From JAVBPT01 sp031549455 (GTDB taxonomy: Bacteria > Bacillota > Clostridia > Lachnospirales > JAKSVV01), in assembly GCA_031549455.1 (NCBI GenBank), contig JAVBPT010000016.1, forward strand, positions 1 to 52,544: 52,544 nucleotides of DNA. The letters are read 5' to 3'. The notes below the pieces were generated by a model, which did not search any database, was not told where the DNA came from, and saw only the letters and a list, made by a program, of their open reading frames with translations. Positions within the stretch are counted from its first letter, which is position 1. Every line of letters starts with the position of its first letter. The position numbers were made by a program, and so were the translations under genes. Positions 41,558 through 51,025 of the stretch are shown here, piece after piece.

Positions 41558-42679
41558 ATGAAAGAGAATATTGGAATTTTGATGATCCTTTTCATATTGA
41601 TTCTTACGTCCAACGTACAGGCAGAGGTTGTATTTAAAGATGTATCTATCAATGTATGGTATTATGAAGATATGCACCTCTTGGTTGGGAAAAATGTGGT
41701 AGCGGGATATGCGGATGGAACGTTTAAGCCCAATAGCACGTTAACCAAGGATGCATTTATAAAACTGGTTGTTACTGCGATGGGGTATACAAACATCAAA
41801 AATGCAAATGATTACTGGGCTAAGAATTTTATCAATAAAGCAATTGAGCTAAAGCTTATTTCAGCGGGACCCGATTACAATATTTATAAAAAGGAAATTA
41901 CGAGGGAAGAAGTGGCAGATATAGTGATTAATGCTCTGGATGAGAACTATGGTGGTTCGGTGTTGGTTAGCAGGATGATAAAAGACTTTAATGATGTAAG
42001 AGCAGAGAGTAAAGAGAATGTATCAAAGATATTCTATAAAGGCATTATAACGGGTTATAAGGACAAGACCTATAGACCAAAAGGAATACTAACAAGAGCA
42101 GAGGCGATTGCGATTATCAGTAGAGTGATAAATGAGAACAAAAGGGTTTATGTCGAATCCTTAATGGAATCAGAAATTAGAAAAATACAGGCATTCTCAT
42201 CAAAGCTTGAGAGAAATAAAAATGCTTCTTATGTTGAAAAGACGCTGGGAGAGATGCAAAAGATAACCAATTTTATCACATTTGCAAAAAAGTATGCGGA
42301 GGATTTAACTTATAATATAAATGTCATCGCGTTACTGGAGGACGATCGCTTCTTTGAAAAAACCTTCAATCAGGTTTATAAGGATGAAAATAGAGTGACC
42401 AAGACAGGAGCGTTTCCGGCAGATGAATATAAGCAAATGCTTTATACAGATATTCTCAAAAGTGAAAATAGAACGGTGGCTTTATTTGAAACAGAGCAAC
42501 AGCTTCTGGGTTTATCTAATGAAGGAAACGTTATTGTTAGAGGGAAATTAACCTGCAGGAGCTTTGACTATATCTCCAATATTCAGGTCGGACAAGATAG
42601 CGTAAGTTATCTGGAAATAGAGATAGGGTTTAATAAGTTATCAGAGCCCTACATCATAAATTGTATTCAATTATCTTAG
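41558..42679 (+). CDS. Secreted SLH-domain protein
   Basis: 373 residues. Signal peptide (ENIGILMILFILILTSNVQA-EV). Three SLH repeats cover about 22-205: FKDVSINVWYYEDMHLLVGK and YADGTFKPNSTLTKDAFIKL; then EITREEVADIVINAL; then ITGYKDKTYRPKGILTRAEA. They should anchor it to secondary wall polymer. The C-terminal 170 residues are helical then mixed, without a recognised domain. It is followed 18 bp later by a large secreted beta-helix protein, likely co-transcribed. Confidence 0.87.
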   Translation: MKENIGILMILFILILTSNVQAEVVFKDVSINVWYYEDMHLLVGKNVVAGYADGTFKPNSTLTKDAFIKLVVTAMGYTNIKNANDYWAKNFINKAIELKLISAGPDYNIYKKEITREEVADIVINALDENYGGSVLVSRMIKDFNDVRAESKENVSKIFYKGIITGYKDKTYRPKGILTRAEAIAIISRVINENKRVYVESLMESEIRKIQAFSSKLERNKNASYVEKTLGEMQKITNFITFAKKYAEDLTYNINVIALLEDDRFFEKTFNQVYKDENRVTKTGAFPADEYKQMLYTDILKSENRTVALFETEQQLLGLSNEGNVIVRGKLTCRSFDYISNIQVGQDSVSYLEIEIGFNKLSEPYIINCIQLS

Positions 42680-42697
42680 GTTTGGGGGGTGAGCTGA

Positions 42698-45646
42698 GTG
42701 AGAAGATGTATGAAATTGCTGTTGGTTAGTCTAATGATCAGTTTGTTAACTGTTGGGATTTGTGCAGCGAAAGAGGTGAGTCATGTCACCAAAATTGAAG
42801 TCACTTATCAGCTTAGATTGGTGGGCGGTTCTGGAACAACAGCAAACGTTCTTTTTGACGGGCTTGTTCCGGGAAGCAAGAAGATCAGTTTTGATAGCAT
42901 CATAACATTTCAAAAGTATGATATAAAAGAATTACAAGAGTATATAAAGGATGGTACAAGCACTACATATATAAGCAAGAGTGTGAATCATATCGTGCAA
43001 GCCTTGGGATTGAAATCCTATGTGGGTAATGAATTGGACGTTTTGGATAAAGGGAAAACCTGGAACAAGGAATTGTTGACGCGTTATTTGTGTAAAAATA
43101 ATATTAAAGGATGCTATTATGTAAATCTGGATATTGCTGGTGAGAATGGATCAATCGACCATATTTTTACCTACAGTTACATTTCGAATAAAGCGGACAT
43201 ACAAAGCGCGGGATATAAAACCCTTATTCGTGCCAATCTGTTTGAAAAAGATGCTTTGAATTCAATTACCTATACTCCGCTCAGTGCGATGTATCCACAG
43301 AATATAAACATAGATGTACTATATAAGGACGCAAGCGGAACCATTTTAAAAGAGTATAAAAACATGACAATTAACCAATTTGCGAATGAATATTTCGCAT
43401 TGTTACAAAAACCCACAATGAATGCAATGTATAATATCCAGACTGGATATAATCAATACCTCATAAAGAATTTTGGTACGACAAATTTCGATAAAAATCT
43501 CTTGATAAATAAGATTACATTAGATGAGGTAGATCTTGTTAATTCACAAAAAGTTTTGATCAAGAGTGTGAGTCTACCACAACTTTATATGGCGGCCAAT
43601 CTGGATTTGTTGCCAGATAAAAAATATCAAATGACCGTTACATTGGCTAGGAATGGGGAGACAATTGCAGAGAAAGTAGATGAGAAAGAACTGGAGAGAG
43701 AAATACCAGCGGATGCTCCGGAGGAAGAAAAGGAGACACCCCCAGTCATACCACCCAAACAAACCGAACCCAAGGATGAGAATTCAACAATTGATCTAAA
43801 TAAGTTTAAACTGAGCACATCGAAACAGGAAACGAAGGGAAGTATTCAAGCGGATACCAACCAGCTGACAGTGACAAATATTAAGGATTTTGAAGTGGGA
43901 CAGGGAATAGCAATAGAGGGAATAGAAGAGGTCTCGACAAGCGAAAATGGATCCAGAAATTTCACTTGGTTTGTTGCCAAAATACTTGAGATCAATGGAA
44001 ATGTATTAACAATCAATCGAAAGCCATTTGCAAGTGGAGCGGATAAAAGAATTATCCATGATAACTATTACATATTTAGAGAAATATGTAATGAGAATAA
44101 TGGCGAGAATGTTTTAATAAAAGTGCCGAAAGGGGAATATAATGTCTATGCAATAAATGTGATAAGTCCTGAGACGGCAGCGCCTAGATTGCTTGTAAGG
44201 GATGTCTCATCAAATCTGAAAGCCAATGGGATACCTGCCGACTTATTTTACTATAAAGGTAAAAAATCGGTGGATATCGACTTTAATAATAGCACGATTA
44301 ATTTTAACGGTGAATTTTATAGGGGGTTTGATTATTCTTATCATTATGGTACAGTATATGATCCAAATATCTATTCCAGATTGTCGTTTACCAATCAGCT
44401 GAGCATGTTTAGAATTGTGGATTCTTCAAATGTGACGATCAAGAATATACAGATCAAATTCAATGCAACCACAGCCACAAGATCGGAGCAAGTCGCAGAA
44501 GCACAAAGTTATGGGTTTGCGTTTGATGGTGTTCAAAATGGTCATATTCTTAATGCGATAGTGAAGAATAGTATCACAGATGGCATTCTAATAAGGAAGG
44601 GTAATGAATTATCAAGAAATATAACCATTGAAAACTCGAAAATGATCGCCAATTCAAGACAGGGGATGTCTGTCACGTCGGTAGATGGATTGCTGGTCAA
44701 TAATTGTGAGTTTAGCGAAACGGGTAGAATGGGAACATACAAAGCACATCCTCCAATGTCGGGAATTGATCTTGAATTGGAGTACGACAGCACAATATCG
44801 AATGTAACAATTAAAAATTCTCTTTTCAAGGATAACATAACAGCTGATATTCAGGTTTTTTGTGCATACAAAAATGAAAAGGAACAGAAAAATTATGTTG
44901 TGGACAATTGTGTGTTTTACAAAGGAAGTTCTTCGGAGGTTGGAGTGGGACAAATCCTTCTATATGGAAACAATAAAATGCTAAAGGATTTTACGTTAAG
45001 GAATTCAACATTTATTCAATCCAATTTGGATGGTGCGGTGCGTTACAGTTTTGTTTCTTACTTTATTGAAGGCAATCCAAACTTTACCCCTTTATTTGAA
45101 AACAATAATTTTATGGGAGGGATATTTATTACAAATACCACAAAATCTGCTTTTAAAAACAACAACTTTATAATGGATGGCAAATCCTATATCACTAAGA
45201 ATACACGTATGGACAGAAATTCACAGTTTGAGAATTGTTTCTTTTATACTTCGGAGAATGCAATCAATCAAAATTCGTCTCCTTTCTACAATACGGGTAT
45301 GGATTTTAAAGATTCTTATATATATAATGCACACCCTAAAACCAAACTTTGGATACCTGTTAGGAAAGAAGATACGGAGATGCAAACCGCTGGATATAGC
45401 TCATTTGAGAATGTATCCATTAGCGGACCTGTTCTATATGGCACAATCAATTATACTGATTTTCCAAAGCTTTATGCAAAGCCATTATATAAATTTACAG
45501 CCTTATATGATACGGGTATAAGTGAGGTAAAGGTAACGTCCTATACCGAATTAGTTGACAAGGATAAGGCTTATATGGAAGAAAGATATGAGAAAACAAA
45601 GAAGGATATTGATAATGCGCTTCGTAAATATGGGTTGACCTACTAA
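42698..45646 (+). CDS. Large secreted right-handed beta-helix protein
   Basis: 982 residues, GTG start at 42698 four bases after GGTGAG. Signal peptide about 1-24. Residues about 28-330 are a mixed domain; 335-370 is a Pro/Glu-rich linker (EEEKETPPVIPPKQTEPKDE). From about 480 a right-handed beta-helix with short strand repeats is seen: NVTIKNIQIKFNATT, HILNAIVKNSITDGILIRKG, NITIENSKMIANSRQGMS, LVNNCEFSETGRMG and later FENNNFMGGIFITN. This resembles pectate-lyase-like or tailspike-like folds that bind or cut polysaccharide. It has no SLH repeats of its own; the neighbour may serve as its anchor. Substrate unknown. Confidence 0.8.
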   Translation: MRRCMKLLLVSLMISLLTVGICAAKEVSHVTKIEVTYQLRLVGGSGTTANVLFDGLVPGSKKISFDSIITFQKYDIKELQEYIKDGTSTTYISKSVNHIVQALGLKSYVGNELDVLDKGKTWNKELLTRYLCKNNIKGCYYVNLDIAGENGSIDHIFTYSYISNKADIQSAGYKTLIRANLFEKDALNSITYTPLSAMYPQNINIDVLYKDASGTILKEYKNMTINQFANEYFALLQKPTMNAMYNIQTGYNQYLIKNFGTTNFDKNLLINKITLDEVDLVNSQKVLIKSVSLPQLYMAANLDLLPDKKYQMTVTLARNGETIAEKVDEKELEREIPADAPEEEKETPPVIPPKQTEPKDENSTIDLNKFKLSTSKQETKGSIQADTNQLTVTNIKDFEVGQGIAIEGIEEVSTSENGSRNFTWFVAKILEINGNVLTINRKPFASGADKRIIHDNYYIFREICNENNGENVLIKVPKGEYNVYAINVISPETAAPRLLVRDVSSNLKANGIPADLFYYKGKKSVDIDFNNSTINFNGEFYRGFDYSYHYGTVYDPNIYSRLSFTNQLSMFRIVDSSNVTIKNIQIKFNATTATRSEQVAEAQSYGFAFDGVQNGHILNAIVKNSITDGILIRKGNELSRNITIENSKMIANSRQGMSVTSVDGLLVNNCEFSETGRMGTYKAHPPMSGIDLELEYDSTISNVTIKNSLFKDNITADIQVFCAYKNEKEQKNYVVDNCVFYKGSSSEVGVGQILLYGNNKMLKDFTLRNSTFIQSNLDGAVRYSFVSYFIEGNPNFTPLFENNNFMGGIFITNTTKSAFKNNNFIMDGKSYITKNTRMDRNSQFENCFFYTSENAINQNSSPFYNTGMDFKDSYIYNAHPKTKLWIPVRKEDTEMQTAGYSSFENVSISGPVLYGTINYTDFPKLYAKPLYKFTALYDTGISEVKVTSYTELVDKDKAYMEERYEKTKKDIDNALRKYGLTY

Positions 45647-45697
45647 AAAAGGCAATTCGCTTTAAAGATGTTACGAAAAACGGTGTATACGATAATG

Positions 45698-45728
45698 AAA
45701 CTGTCTTTACATTTTTAAGACAGTTTTT
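45698..45728 (+). terminator. Terminator of the SLH/beta-helix pair
   Basis: AAACTGTCTT, nine-base loop, AAGACAGTTT, then TT. Confidence 0.8.
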
Positions 45729-45808
45729 GTATGAAATAAAAGATTCAAAAAAGGATTTTCAAAACAAATTTTTATGTTATACTATAAAGAAATAAGGAAG
45801 AGGAAAGA

Positions 45809-46228
45809 ATGAAAACGGATCTATTTTTATATTTTAATGGTAATTGTCGGGAGGTTGTGACGTTCTACAAAAACGTATTTGGGTTAGATGAGCCAAAGTA
45901 TATGACTTATGGAGAGGCGCCACAAAATCCAGAGGATCCGGTATCAAAGGAAGACAAGGAACGGATTCTTTATACAAGTCTTAAAATTGGAGATATGGAT
46001 ATGATGTTCTCGGATGTTCCAAGTAGCATGCAGTATGTCAAAGGAAACAATCTAAGCATTACACTTTCAACTAGTGATGTGAATGAGATAAAGAGAATCT
46101 TTGATGCATTTACAGAAGGCGGGAGAGTTGATATGGAGCTTCAAAAAACATTTTACAGTGAGTGTTATGGGATGGTGACAGATCAATTTGGCATACAGTG
46201 GCAATTGAATCACTACAGTGAGGTATAA
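45809..46228 (+). CDS. VOC-family protein (PhnB/glyoxalase-like)
   Basis: 139 residues. LFLYFNGNCREVVTFYKNVF is the first beta-alpha unit of the PhnB subgroup; MDMMFSDVPSSMQYVKGNNL and YGMVTDQFGIQWQLNHYSEV complete the paired-barrel fold. Members are often annotated as 3-demethylubiquinone methyltransferase-like but the function is generally unknown. TATACT at about 45779 with TTTTCA 16 bp upstream may be the promoter. The next gene begins two bases after its stop. Confidence 0.87.
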   Translation: MKTDLFLYFNGNCREVVTFYKNVFGLDEPKYMTYGEAPQNPEDPVSKEDKERILYTSLKIGDMDMMFSDVPSSMQYVKGNNLSITLSTSDVNEIKRIFDAFTEGGRVDMELQKTFYSECYGMVTDQFGIQWQLNHYSEV

Positions 46229-46229
46229 A

Positions 46230-46595
46230 ATGATGACACAAAAACAAATCCAGGTATATTGTCTTAAGAAAAAAGGTGTAGCTTTTGATTACAAAGAGGA
46301 ATGGCAAGCCACAAGAGGGCAGATTGAGAACAAGATGTTTATTATGTTAGGAGGAGATCAAAGCGGGAAACCTATTGTGAGTTTAAAATGTGATCCGCTT
46401 CTGGCGGAGGCTTATCGAAAAGAGTACGATGGGGTGGTTCCGGGTTATTATTTAAACAAGATGCACTGGAATTCTATTTATATGGATAGTGCTGTGCCGA
46501 ATGAAAAACTTATGGAGATGATTGATCTTTCCTACGAGCTTGTTTTAAAATCATTGCCAAAAAAGAGTCAACAAAAATATAGAAATGGGGAGTAA
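46230..46595 (+). CDS. MmcQ/YjbR-family protein
   Basis: 121 residues from ATG 46230 (GAGG six bases upstream; an overlapping earlier GTG is rejected). QIQVYCLKKKGVAFDYKEEW and SLKCDPLLAEAYRKEYDGVV, then PGYYLNKMHWNSIYM, are the conserved core of the double-wing YjbR fold. Possible DNA-binding, unproven. Between VOC and HAD genes in a tight three-gene run. Confidence 0.87.
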   Translation: MMTQKQIQVYCLKKKGVAFDYKEEWQATRGQIENKMFIMLGGDQSGKPIVSLKCDPLLAEAYRKEYDGVVPGYYLNKMHWNSIYMDSAVPNEKLMEMIDLSYELVLKSLPKKSQQKYRNGE

Positions 46596-46597
46596 GA

Positions 46598-47209
46598 ATG
46601 ATTCGAAATATTGTGTTTGATATAGGGGGAGTGTTGATTGAGTTTAATGCCAAAGCACCTCTTGAAAGGCTTACATTTGAAAGCGAAAAGGCAAAAGAAT
46701 TGACGACACTTATTTTTCACAATATAAAATGGAAGGCGTACATCAATGGAGAGATTGTACTGGATGAGCTGATTGAGTACTTTGTGTCAAATCACCCAAA
46801 GCTTCAAGATGAAATTCGCTTGATCTTAAGTTACGATAATCTAAAAAATATGATGCCTCCTAAAAAAGAGTCTATGGTGTATCTAAAGGCTCTGAAAAAA
46901 GAGGGATACCTTATTTATCTACTCTCCAATATTACACCGGATACGCTTCGCTATGTATCGGAGTATGATTTTATTCAGCACATCGATGGTGGAGTCTATT
47001 CTTGCTCTGAAAAAATAAGTAAGCCGAATCCGGAAATTTATCATACTTTAATAGAACGTTATCAGATCAAAGCGGATGAATCCATTTTCATTGATGACAC
47101 GAAGGCGAATGTAGAGGCGGCAAACGAATTGGGATTTCGTGGCATTTTATTTACAGATGTTGTTGATTTAAAAGAAAAGGTAAAAAGCATCATGAAAATG
47201 CAAAATTAA
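46598..47209 (+). CDS. HAD-superfamily hydrolase (subfamily IA)
   Basis: 203 residues. Motif I IVFDIGGVLIEF (nucleophile Asp is D9; the usual DxD second Asp is Gly, as in the GG-V-L-x-x subgroup), motif II LSNIT (about 109), motif III Lys in SCSEKISKPNPEIYHTLIER, motif IV FIDDTKANVEAANELGFRG. A small-molecule phosphatase is likely. The missing second Asp of motif I is seen in haloacid dehalogenase-type members and YihX-type phosphatases; substrate unknown. Confidence 0.88.
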   Translation: MIRNIVFDIGGVLIEFNAKAPLERLTFESEKAKELTTLIFHNIKWKAYINGEIVLDELIEYFVSNHPKLQDEIRLILSYDNLKNMMPPKKESMVYLKALKKEGYLIYLLSNITPDTLRYVSEYDFIQHIDGGVYSCSEKISKPNPEIYHTLIERYQIKADESIFIDDTKANVEAANELGFRGILFTDVVDLKEKVKSIMKMQN

Positions 47210-47290
47210 AAATGCTATATAGGCCAGAGATAATCAGTGTTTTCGCTTGTGAACTTCCATAAATATCCTGTAAGATATTGTCCAAAAACC

Positions 47291-47319
47291 TTGTAAAATC
47301 AAAAAAAATATAGTATACT
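47291..47319 (+). promoter_or_regulatory. Promoter of ftsEX operon
   Basis: TTGTAA, 17 bp, TATACT; 41 bp before the GTG of ftsE. Confidence 0.65.
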
Positions 47320-47359
47320 GTATGTATATCTTAAAAAATATGAAAGGTGGAAATTCGTT

Positions 47360-48043
47360 GTGATAGAGCTGTATAATGTTACCAAAGTTTACGAAAATGG
47401 TACAAGAGCATTATCCAATGTTACACTACAAATAAAACAAGGTGAGTTTGCATTTATAGTAGGTAGTAGCGGAGCAGGCAAATCGACATTACTAAAACTG
47501 CTCTTAAAAGAAGAAGAAGTATCAGAAGGAAGAATCATCATTAACAATAAAGATATTACACATTTAAATAGAAAACACATACCATACCTAAGAAGAGAAA
47601 TCGGAATGGTATTCCAGGACTTTAGATTATTTGATAATAAAACGGTTTATGAAAATGTAGCATTTGCAATGAGAGTTGTGGGAGAAAGCAACAAAAAAAT
47701 ACGGAGGATGGTACCCCTAATGCTTACACTCGTGGGGTTGGAAAACAGGGCAAAGTCATATCCGAAACAGCTTTCAGGCGGAGAAAAACAAAGGGTCGCA
47801 ATTGCAAGATCGATTGTCAACAATCCATCGATTCTGATTGCGGACGAGCCGACTGGGAATTTGGACCCAGAGACCTCATGGGGTATTATGGATTTACTAC
47901 AGGATATTAACAAAAAAGGAACCACGGTTTTGATGGTCACACATGACAATGAAATCGTAGATAGATTGGAAAAAAGAGTTTTGGCTATTGAGGATGGTAA
48001 GATAGTCAAGGATGTTGAGAAAGGTAGTTATTTCGAAGAATGA
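47360..48043 (+). CDS. ftsE: Cell division ABC transporter ATP-binding protein FtsE
   Basis: 227 residues, GTG start with AGGTGG upstream. Walker A VGSSGAGKSTLLKLLLKEEE, signature LSGGEKQRVAIARSIV and Walker B ILIADEPTGNLDPETSW. FtsE hydrolyses ATP to drive the FtsX membrane partner, which opens a cell-wall hydrolase at the septum. The ftsX start overlaps the stop (ATGA). Confidence 0.97.
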   Translation: MIELYNVTKVYENGTRALSNVTLQIKQGEFAFIVGSSGAGKSTLLKLLLKEEEVSEGRIIINNKDITHLNRKHIPYLRREIGMVFQDFRLFDNKTVYENVAFAMRVVGESNKKIRRMVPLMLTLVGLENRAKSYPKQLSGGEKQRVAIARSIVNNPSILIADEPTGNLDPETSWGIMDLLQDINKKGTTVLMVTHDNEIVDRLEKRVLAIEDGKIVKDVEKGSYFEE

Positions 48044-48939
48044 GAGGATTAAATTACTTTTTAGGCGAAGCCTTTAATAATATTTTAAAGAGTAAAATCG
48101 AAGCCATCTCTTCGATTAGTACCATTTCAATGTGTATCTTTCTAATCGGAATTATGTACATGACTTTTACAAACGTTAGTAGTACCATTACAAAACTTCA
48201 AAATGACATGAATATCATCGCATTCTTGAAGGCGGAAACTTCAAGGACCACGGCAGAAAATTTGAAGCAGCATATTGAGACCAATGAGTACGTGGAAAAG
48301 GTAACACTGTATACAAAAGAAGAGGCGCTCCGTGAGTTTGCGGATGAAATGGTCAATGGAGAAAACTTCTACAACCAATTTATCACGGACAACCCTTTAA
48401 GAGATTCACTTAGAATTAAACTAAAAGATAGTAAGCATCAGGATGATGTTGAAAAAATGTTGCGAGAGGACACCGCTTATGTTGATAATATTGTAAAGGC
48501 AAATGAGGCCATTAAATTTCTCAATGCATTAAACAACAACGTTCAACTAATCAGCATATTTTTTATTCTTGTACTTGTGTTGATCAGCATAGCGCTTATA
48601 ATTAATACCATCAAGCTGACGGTATACATTCGTAAGAATGATATTAATATTATGAAATACATAGGAGCGACAGATACCTTCGTTAGAACACCGTTTATTA
48701 TTGAAGGGATCTTGATCGGACTGATCGGAACATTTCTTCCGCTCCTGCTTTTATATTTTATTTATGCATCGATTGTATCAACTGTAAATGGAAATCTGAA
48801 CAATGCATTCTATAGAATGGTTACGCTGAGGGATGTGGATTCAATCTACAGTGTGCTCATACCACTTTGTAGCGTAATCGGTATTGGGATCGGAACACTG
48901 GGTAGTGTGATCTCGGTTAAAAAGTATCTAAATGTTTAA
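48040..48939 (+). CDS. ftsX: Cell division protein FtsX
   Basis: 299 residues. Four membrane helices (near 23-45, 170-195, 225-250, 275-297) with a large extracellular loop (about 50-165, including TLYTKEEALREFADEMVNGE) that contacts the hydrolase. Motif NAFYRMVTLRDVD before the last helix. It overlaps ftsE by four bases and is followed 9 bp later by the M23 gene. Confidence 0.96.
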   Translation: MRGLNYFLGEAFNNILKSKIEAISSISTISMCIFLIGIMYMTFTNVSSTITKLQNDMNIIAFLKAETSRTTAENLKQHIETNEYVEKVTLYTKEEALREFADEMVNGENFYNQFITDNPLRDSLRIKLKDSKHQDDVEKMLREDTAYVDNIVKANEAIKFLNALNNNVQLISIFFILVLVLISIALIINTIKLTVYIRKNDINIMKYIGATDTFVRTPFIIEGILIGLIGTFLPLLLLYFIYASIVSTVNGNLNNAFYRMVTLRDVDSIYSVLIPLCSVIGIGIGTLGSVISVKKYLNV

Positions 48940-48948
48940 TGGGAGGAA

Positions 48949-50073
48949 ATGATGAGAAAATATACAACCTTTGTTTTACTGTTTATTATGATTTTTAATA
49001 CTCTTTCGTTCGCCACAACAGCAGATAAAAACAAAGTGGATTCACAAATTAAGACGACGCAAGGCAAATTGAATGAGGCTAAGAGCGAAAAAAATACCAT
49101 AATCAAGCAGCTGGTGGATATAGAAGAACAACTTGAAAAGGTGGACAACACCATTTCGAAGTTGAATTTACAAATTGAAGAATTTAACACCAAGATTATT
49201 CAAACCGAAAAAGATTTAGAAAATCTTGAGGCTTCGAGGTTGGAGCATTACGAAGCGCTTAAGTTAAGAATGAGAAGCATGTATGAGAACTCAACAACAA
49301 GCTATCTGGATCTATTTCTGAAGTCCTCAAGTTTTGTGGACATGTTAGACCGATATTACAACATGAAACTCATTATGCAAAAAGATAACGATCTTTTAGA
49401 TGAAATTGCAAAGCTTGAACAAGAGCTTATTGATAAAAAGGTAGAACTGGAAGAGCAAAAGAAGGCAATTGTAGAAATTAAGGCAAAGTCTGAAAAAGAA
49501 AAGAAAGACATGGAGAATGTTAAAAATCAAAAAGATTCTCTTAAGTCTCGTCTTACAGCAGAAGAAAATCAGTATTATCAAGAACTGACTTACCTTGAAA
49601 AAGAATCTGCTCGAATCGAATCGCTGATTAAAAATGGAACAGCCAACAGTAAAGAAGTTTACTCAGGCGGAAAGTTTACATGGCCGGTTCCGGGCTATAC
49701 ACGGATTAGTTCGGAATATGGGAACAGAGCAGGATTTAGATTACAAGATGGTAGCTGGAGTCCAGCCCAATTCCATACAGGAATTGACATACCAGCACCG
49801 ACAGGAACCAAGGTAGTGGCTGCAGAGGCAGGAAAGATTATTACAGCGGGTTACGTTTCGGGGTATGGATACACAATTATTATAGATCATGGTAGTGGTG
49901 TCACCACACTTTATGGACACAACAGTGCATTGGTTGTAAAAGTGGGGGACCGAGTGACAAAGGGACAACAAATATCAAAGTGTGGAAGTACGGGAAATTC
50001 AACCGGACCGCACGTTCACTTTGAAGTACGGAAGAACGGTTCACACGTAAATCCACACACCTATTTACAATAA
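48949..50073 (+). CDS. EnvC/CwlO-like M23 murein hydrolase activator or endopeptidase
   Basis: 374 residues. Signal peptide (KYTTFVLLFIMIFNTLSFA), long coiled coil (about 30-225, EKDLENLEASRLEHYEALKL), then a LytM/M23 domain (about 240-374) with the metal-binding HTGIDIPAPTGTKVVAAEAG, YGHNS and GPHVHFEVRKNG motifs intact (H-x3-D and HxH). All ligands present, so it may be catalytic rather than only an activator. Coupled to FtsEX by position, matching the known pairing. Confidence 0.93.
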   Translation: MMRKYTTFVLLFIMIFNTLSFATTADKNKVDSQIKTTQGKLNEAKSEKNTIIKQLVDIEEQLEKVDNTISKLNLQIEEFNTKIIQTEKDLENLEASRLEHYEALKLRMRSMYENSTTSYLDLFLKSSSFVDMLDRYYNMKLIMQKDNDLLDEIAKLEQELIDKKVELEEQKKAIVEIKAKSEKEKKDMENVKNQKDSLKSRLTAEENQYYQELTYLEKESARIESLIKNGTANSKEVYSGGKFTWPVPGYTRISSEYGNRAGFRLQDGSWSPAQFHTGIDIPAPTGTKVVAAEAGKIITAGYVSGYGYTIIIDHGSGVTTLYGHNSALVVKVGDRVTKGQQISKCGSTGNSTGPHVHFEVRKNGSHVNPHTYLQ

Positions 50074-50078
50074 AATTA

Positions 50079-50104
50079 CAAGGGCACTGAAAAGTGCCTT
50101 TTTC
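50079..50104 (+). terminator. Terminator after the M23 gene
   Basis: AGGGCACT, loop GAAA, AGTGCCTT, T-run. Confidence 0.8.
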
Positions 50105-50122
50105 ATTTAGAAAGGAAAAAGG

Positions 50123-50674
50123 ATGGAAAGAGAAAAGTATTTTGAGATTTTGACGAAGTACACCAAAAGCCCAAATCTAATTAAACATGGAGTGGTTGTA
50201 GAGGCAGTGATGAAACACTTTGCACATCTAAACCATGAGGATGAAGACTATTGGGGAGCGATTGGACTCATTCATGATGTGGATTATGAACTATATCCAG
50301 AAGAACACTGCAAAAAATGTGTGGAATTATTAGAGAAGGAAAATGTGCCAATGGAGATGATCCATTCCATTCAAACGCATGGCTATGGCATTTGTAGTGA
50401 GCAAAAGCCGGAGCATGTGATGGAAAGGGTGTTATACACCATTGACGAGTTGACGGGTCTGATTATTGCGACCGCTTTAATGAAGCCAAGTAAAAAACTG
50501 GAGGATGTAGACCTTGAAGCGATTAAGAAAAAGTGGAAGACAAAAGGGTTTGCAGCTGGAGTGGACAGAGAGCTAATTCAAAAGGGTGCGCTCTTGATGG
50601 GACAGGAGTTAGAGGAGATAATTGACGAAACGCTTATTGCAATGAAAAAGATTGCAAAAGAGATTGGTTTATAA
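50123..50674 (+). CDS. HD-domain hydrolase
   Basis: 183 residues. The HD motif is in AIGLIHDVDYELYPEEHCKK; an upstream His in NLIKHGVVVEAVMKHFA and the later IQTHGYGI and YTIDELTG residues complete the metal site. HD proteins of this size are phosphohydrolases of nucleotides or related compounds. It starts after the M23 terminator and is followed closely by MazG-like and DNPH1-like genes. RBS AAAGGAAAAAGG. Confidence 0.85.
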   Translation: MEREKYFEILTKYTKSPNLIKHGVVVEAVMKHFAHLNHEDEDYWGAIGLIHDVDYELYPEEHCKKCVELLEKENVPMEMIHSIQTHGYGICSEQKPEHVMERVLYTIDELTGLIIATALMKPSKKLEDVDLEAIKKKWKTKGFAAGVDRELIQKGALLMGQELEEIIDETLIAMKKIAKEIGL

Positions 50675-50684
50675 GGAGAGTAAG

Positions 50685-51020
50685 ATGTCAGTTGAAGCAT
50701 TAAACAAATTGGAAGAGACTGCTTCTTTACCAGCTCTTCAGGACTATATTCGTCGCATGGTAGCGGAGCGCGGATTCGAGGGGGAAACGCCCAAAGAGCT
50801 ATTGATTTTACTTACGGAAGAGTTGGGAGAGCTTGCGCGTGAGATCCGTAAAATTTCAGATATGAAGTATGACGTAAAAAAAGAGAGAAGCGGAAATATG
50901 GAAGGTGAGTTGGCAGATATCTTTATTTATCTTCTTTCGATGTGTAATGTTCTAGGAGTGGATTTGTTTACCGCTTTTAAAGACAAAGAACGGATCAATT
51001 GCTCTAGAGAATGGAGGTAG
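50685..51020 (+). CDS. MazG-like nucleotide pyrophosphohydrolase
   Basis: 111 residues from ATG 50685, four bases after AAGGAGAG. LLILLTEELGELAREIRKIS (E-x-x-E) and GNMEGELADIFIYLLSMCNV (E-x-x-D) are the magnesium-binding motifs of the MazG fold, which removes PPi from nucleoside triphosphates. Lone single-domain form. It starts 11 bp after the HD gene and its stop lies within the leader of the DNPH1-like gene. Confidence 0.88.
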   Translation: MSVEALNKLEETASLPALQDYIRRMVAERGFEGETPKELLILLTEELGELAREIRKISDMKYDVKKERSGNMEGELADIFIYLLSMCNVLGVDLFTAFKDKERINCSREWR

Positions 51021-51025
51021 GGGAT

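Noticed and set aside
45650..45798. Open stretch after the beta-helix gene that reads like protein
   Set aside because: No start codon in frame, and it contains the operon terminator.
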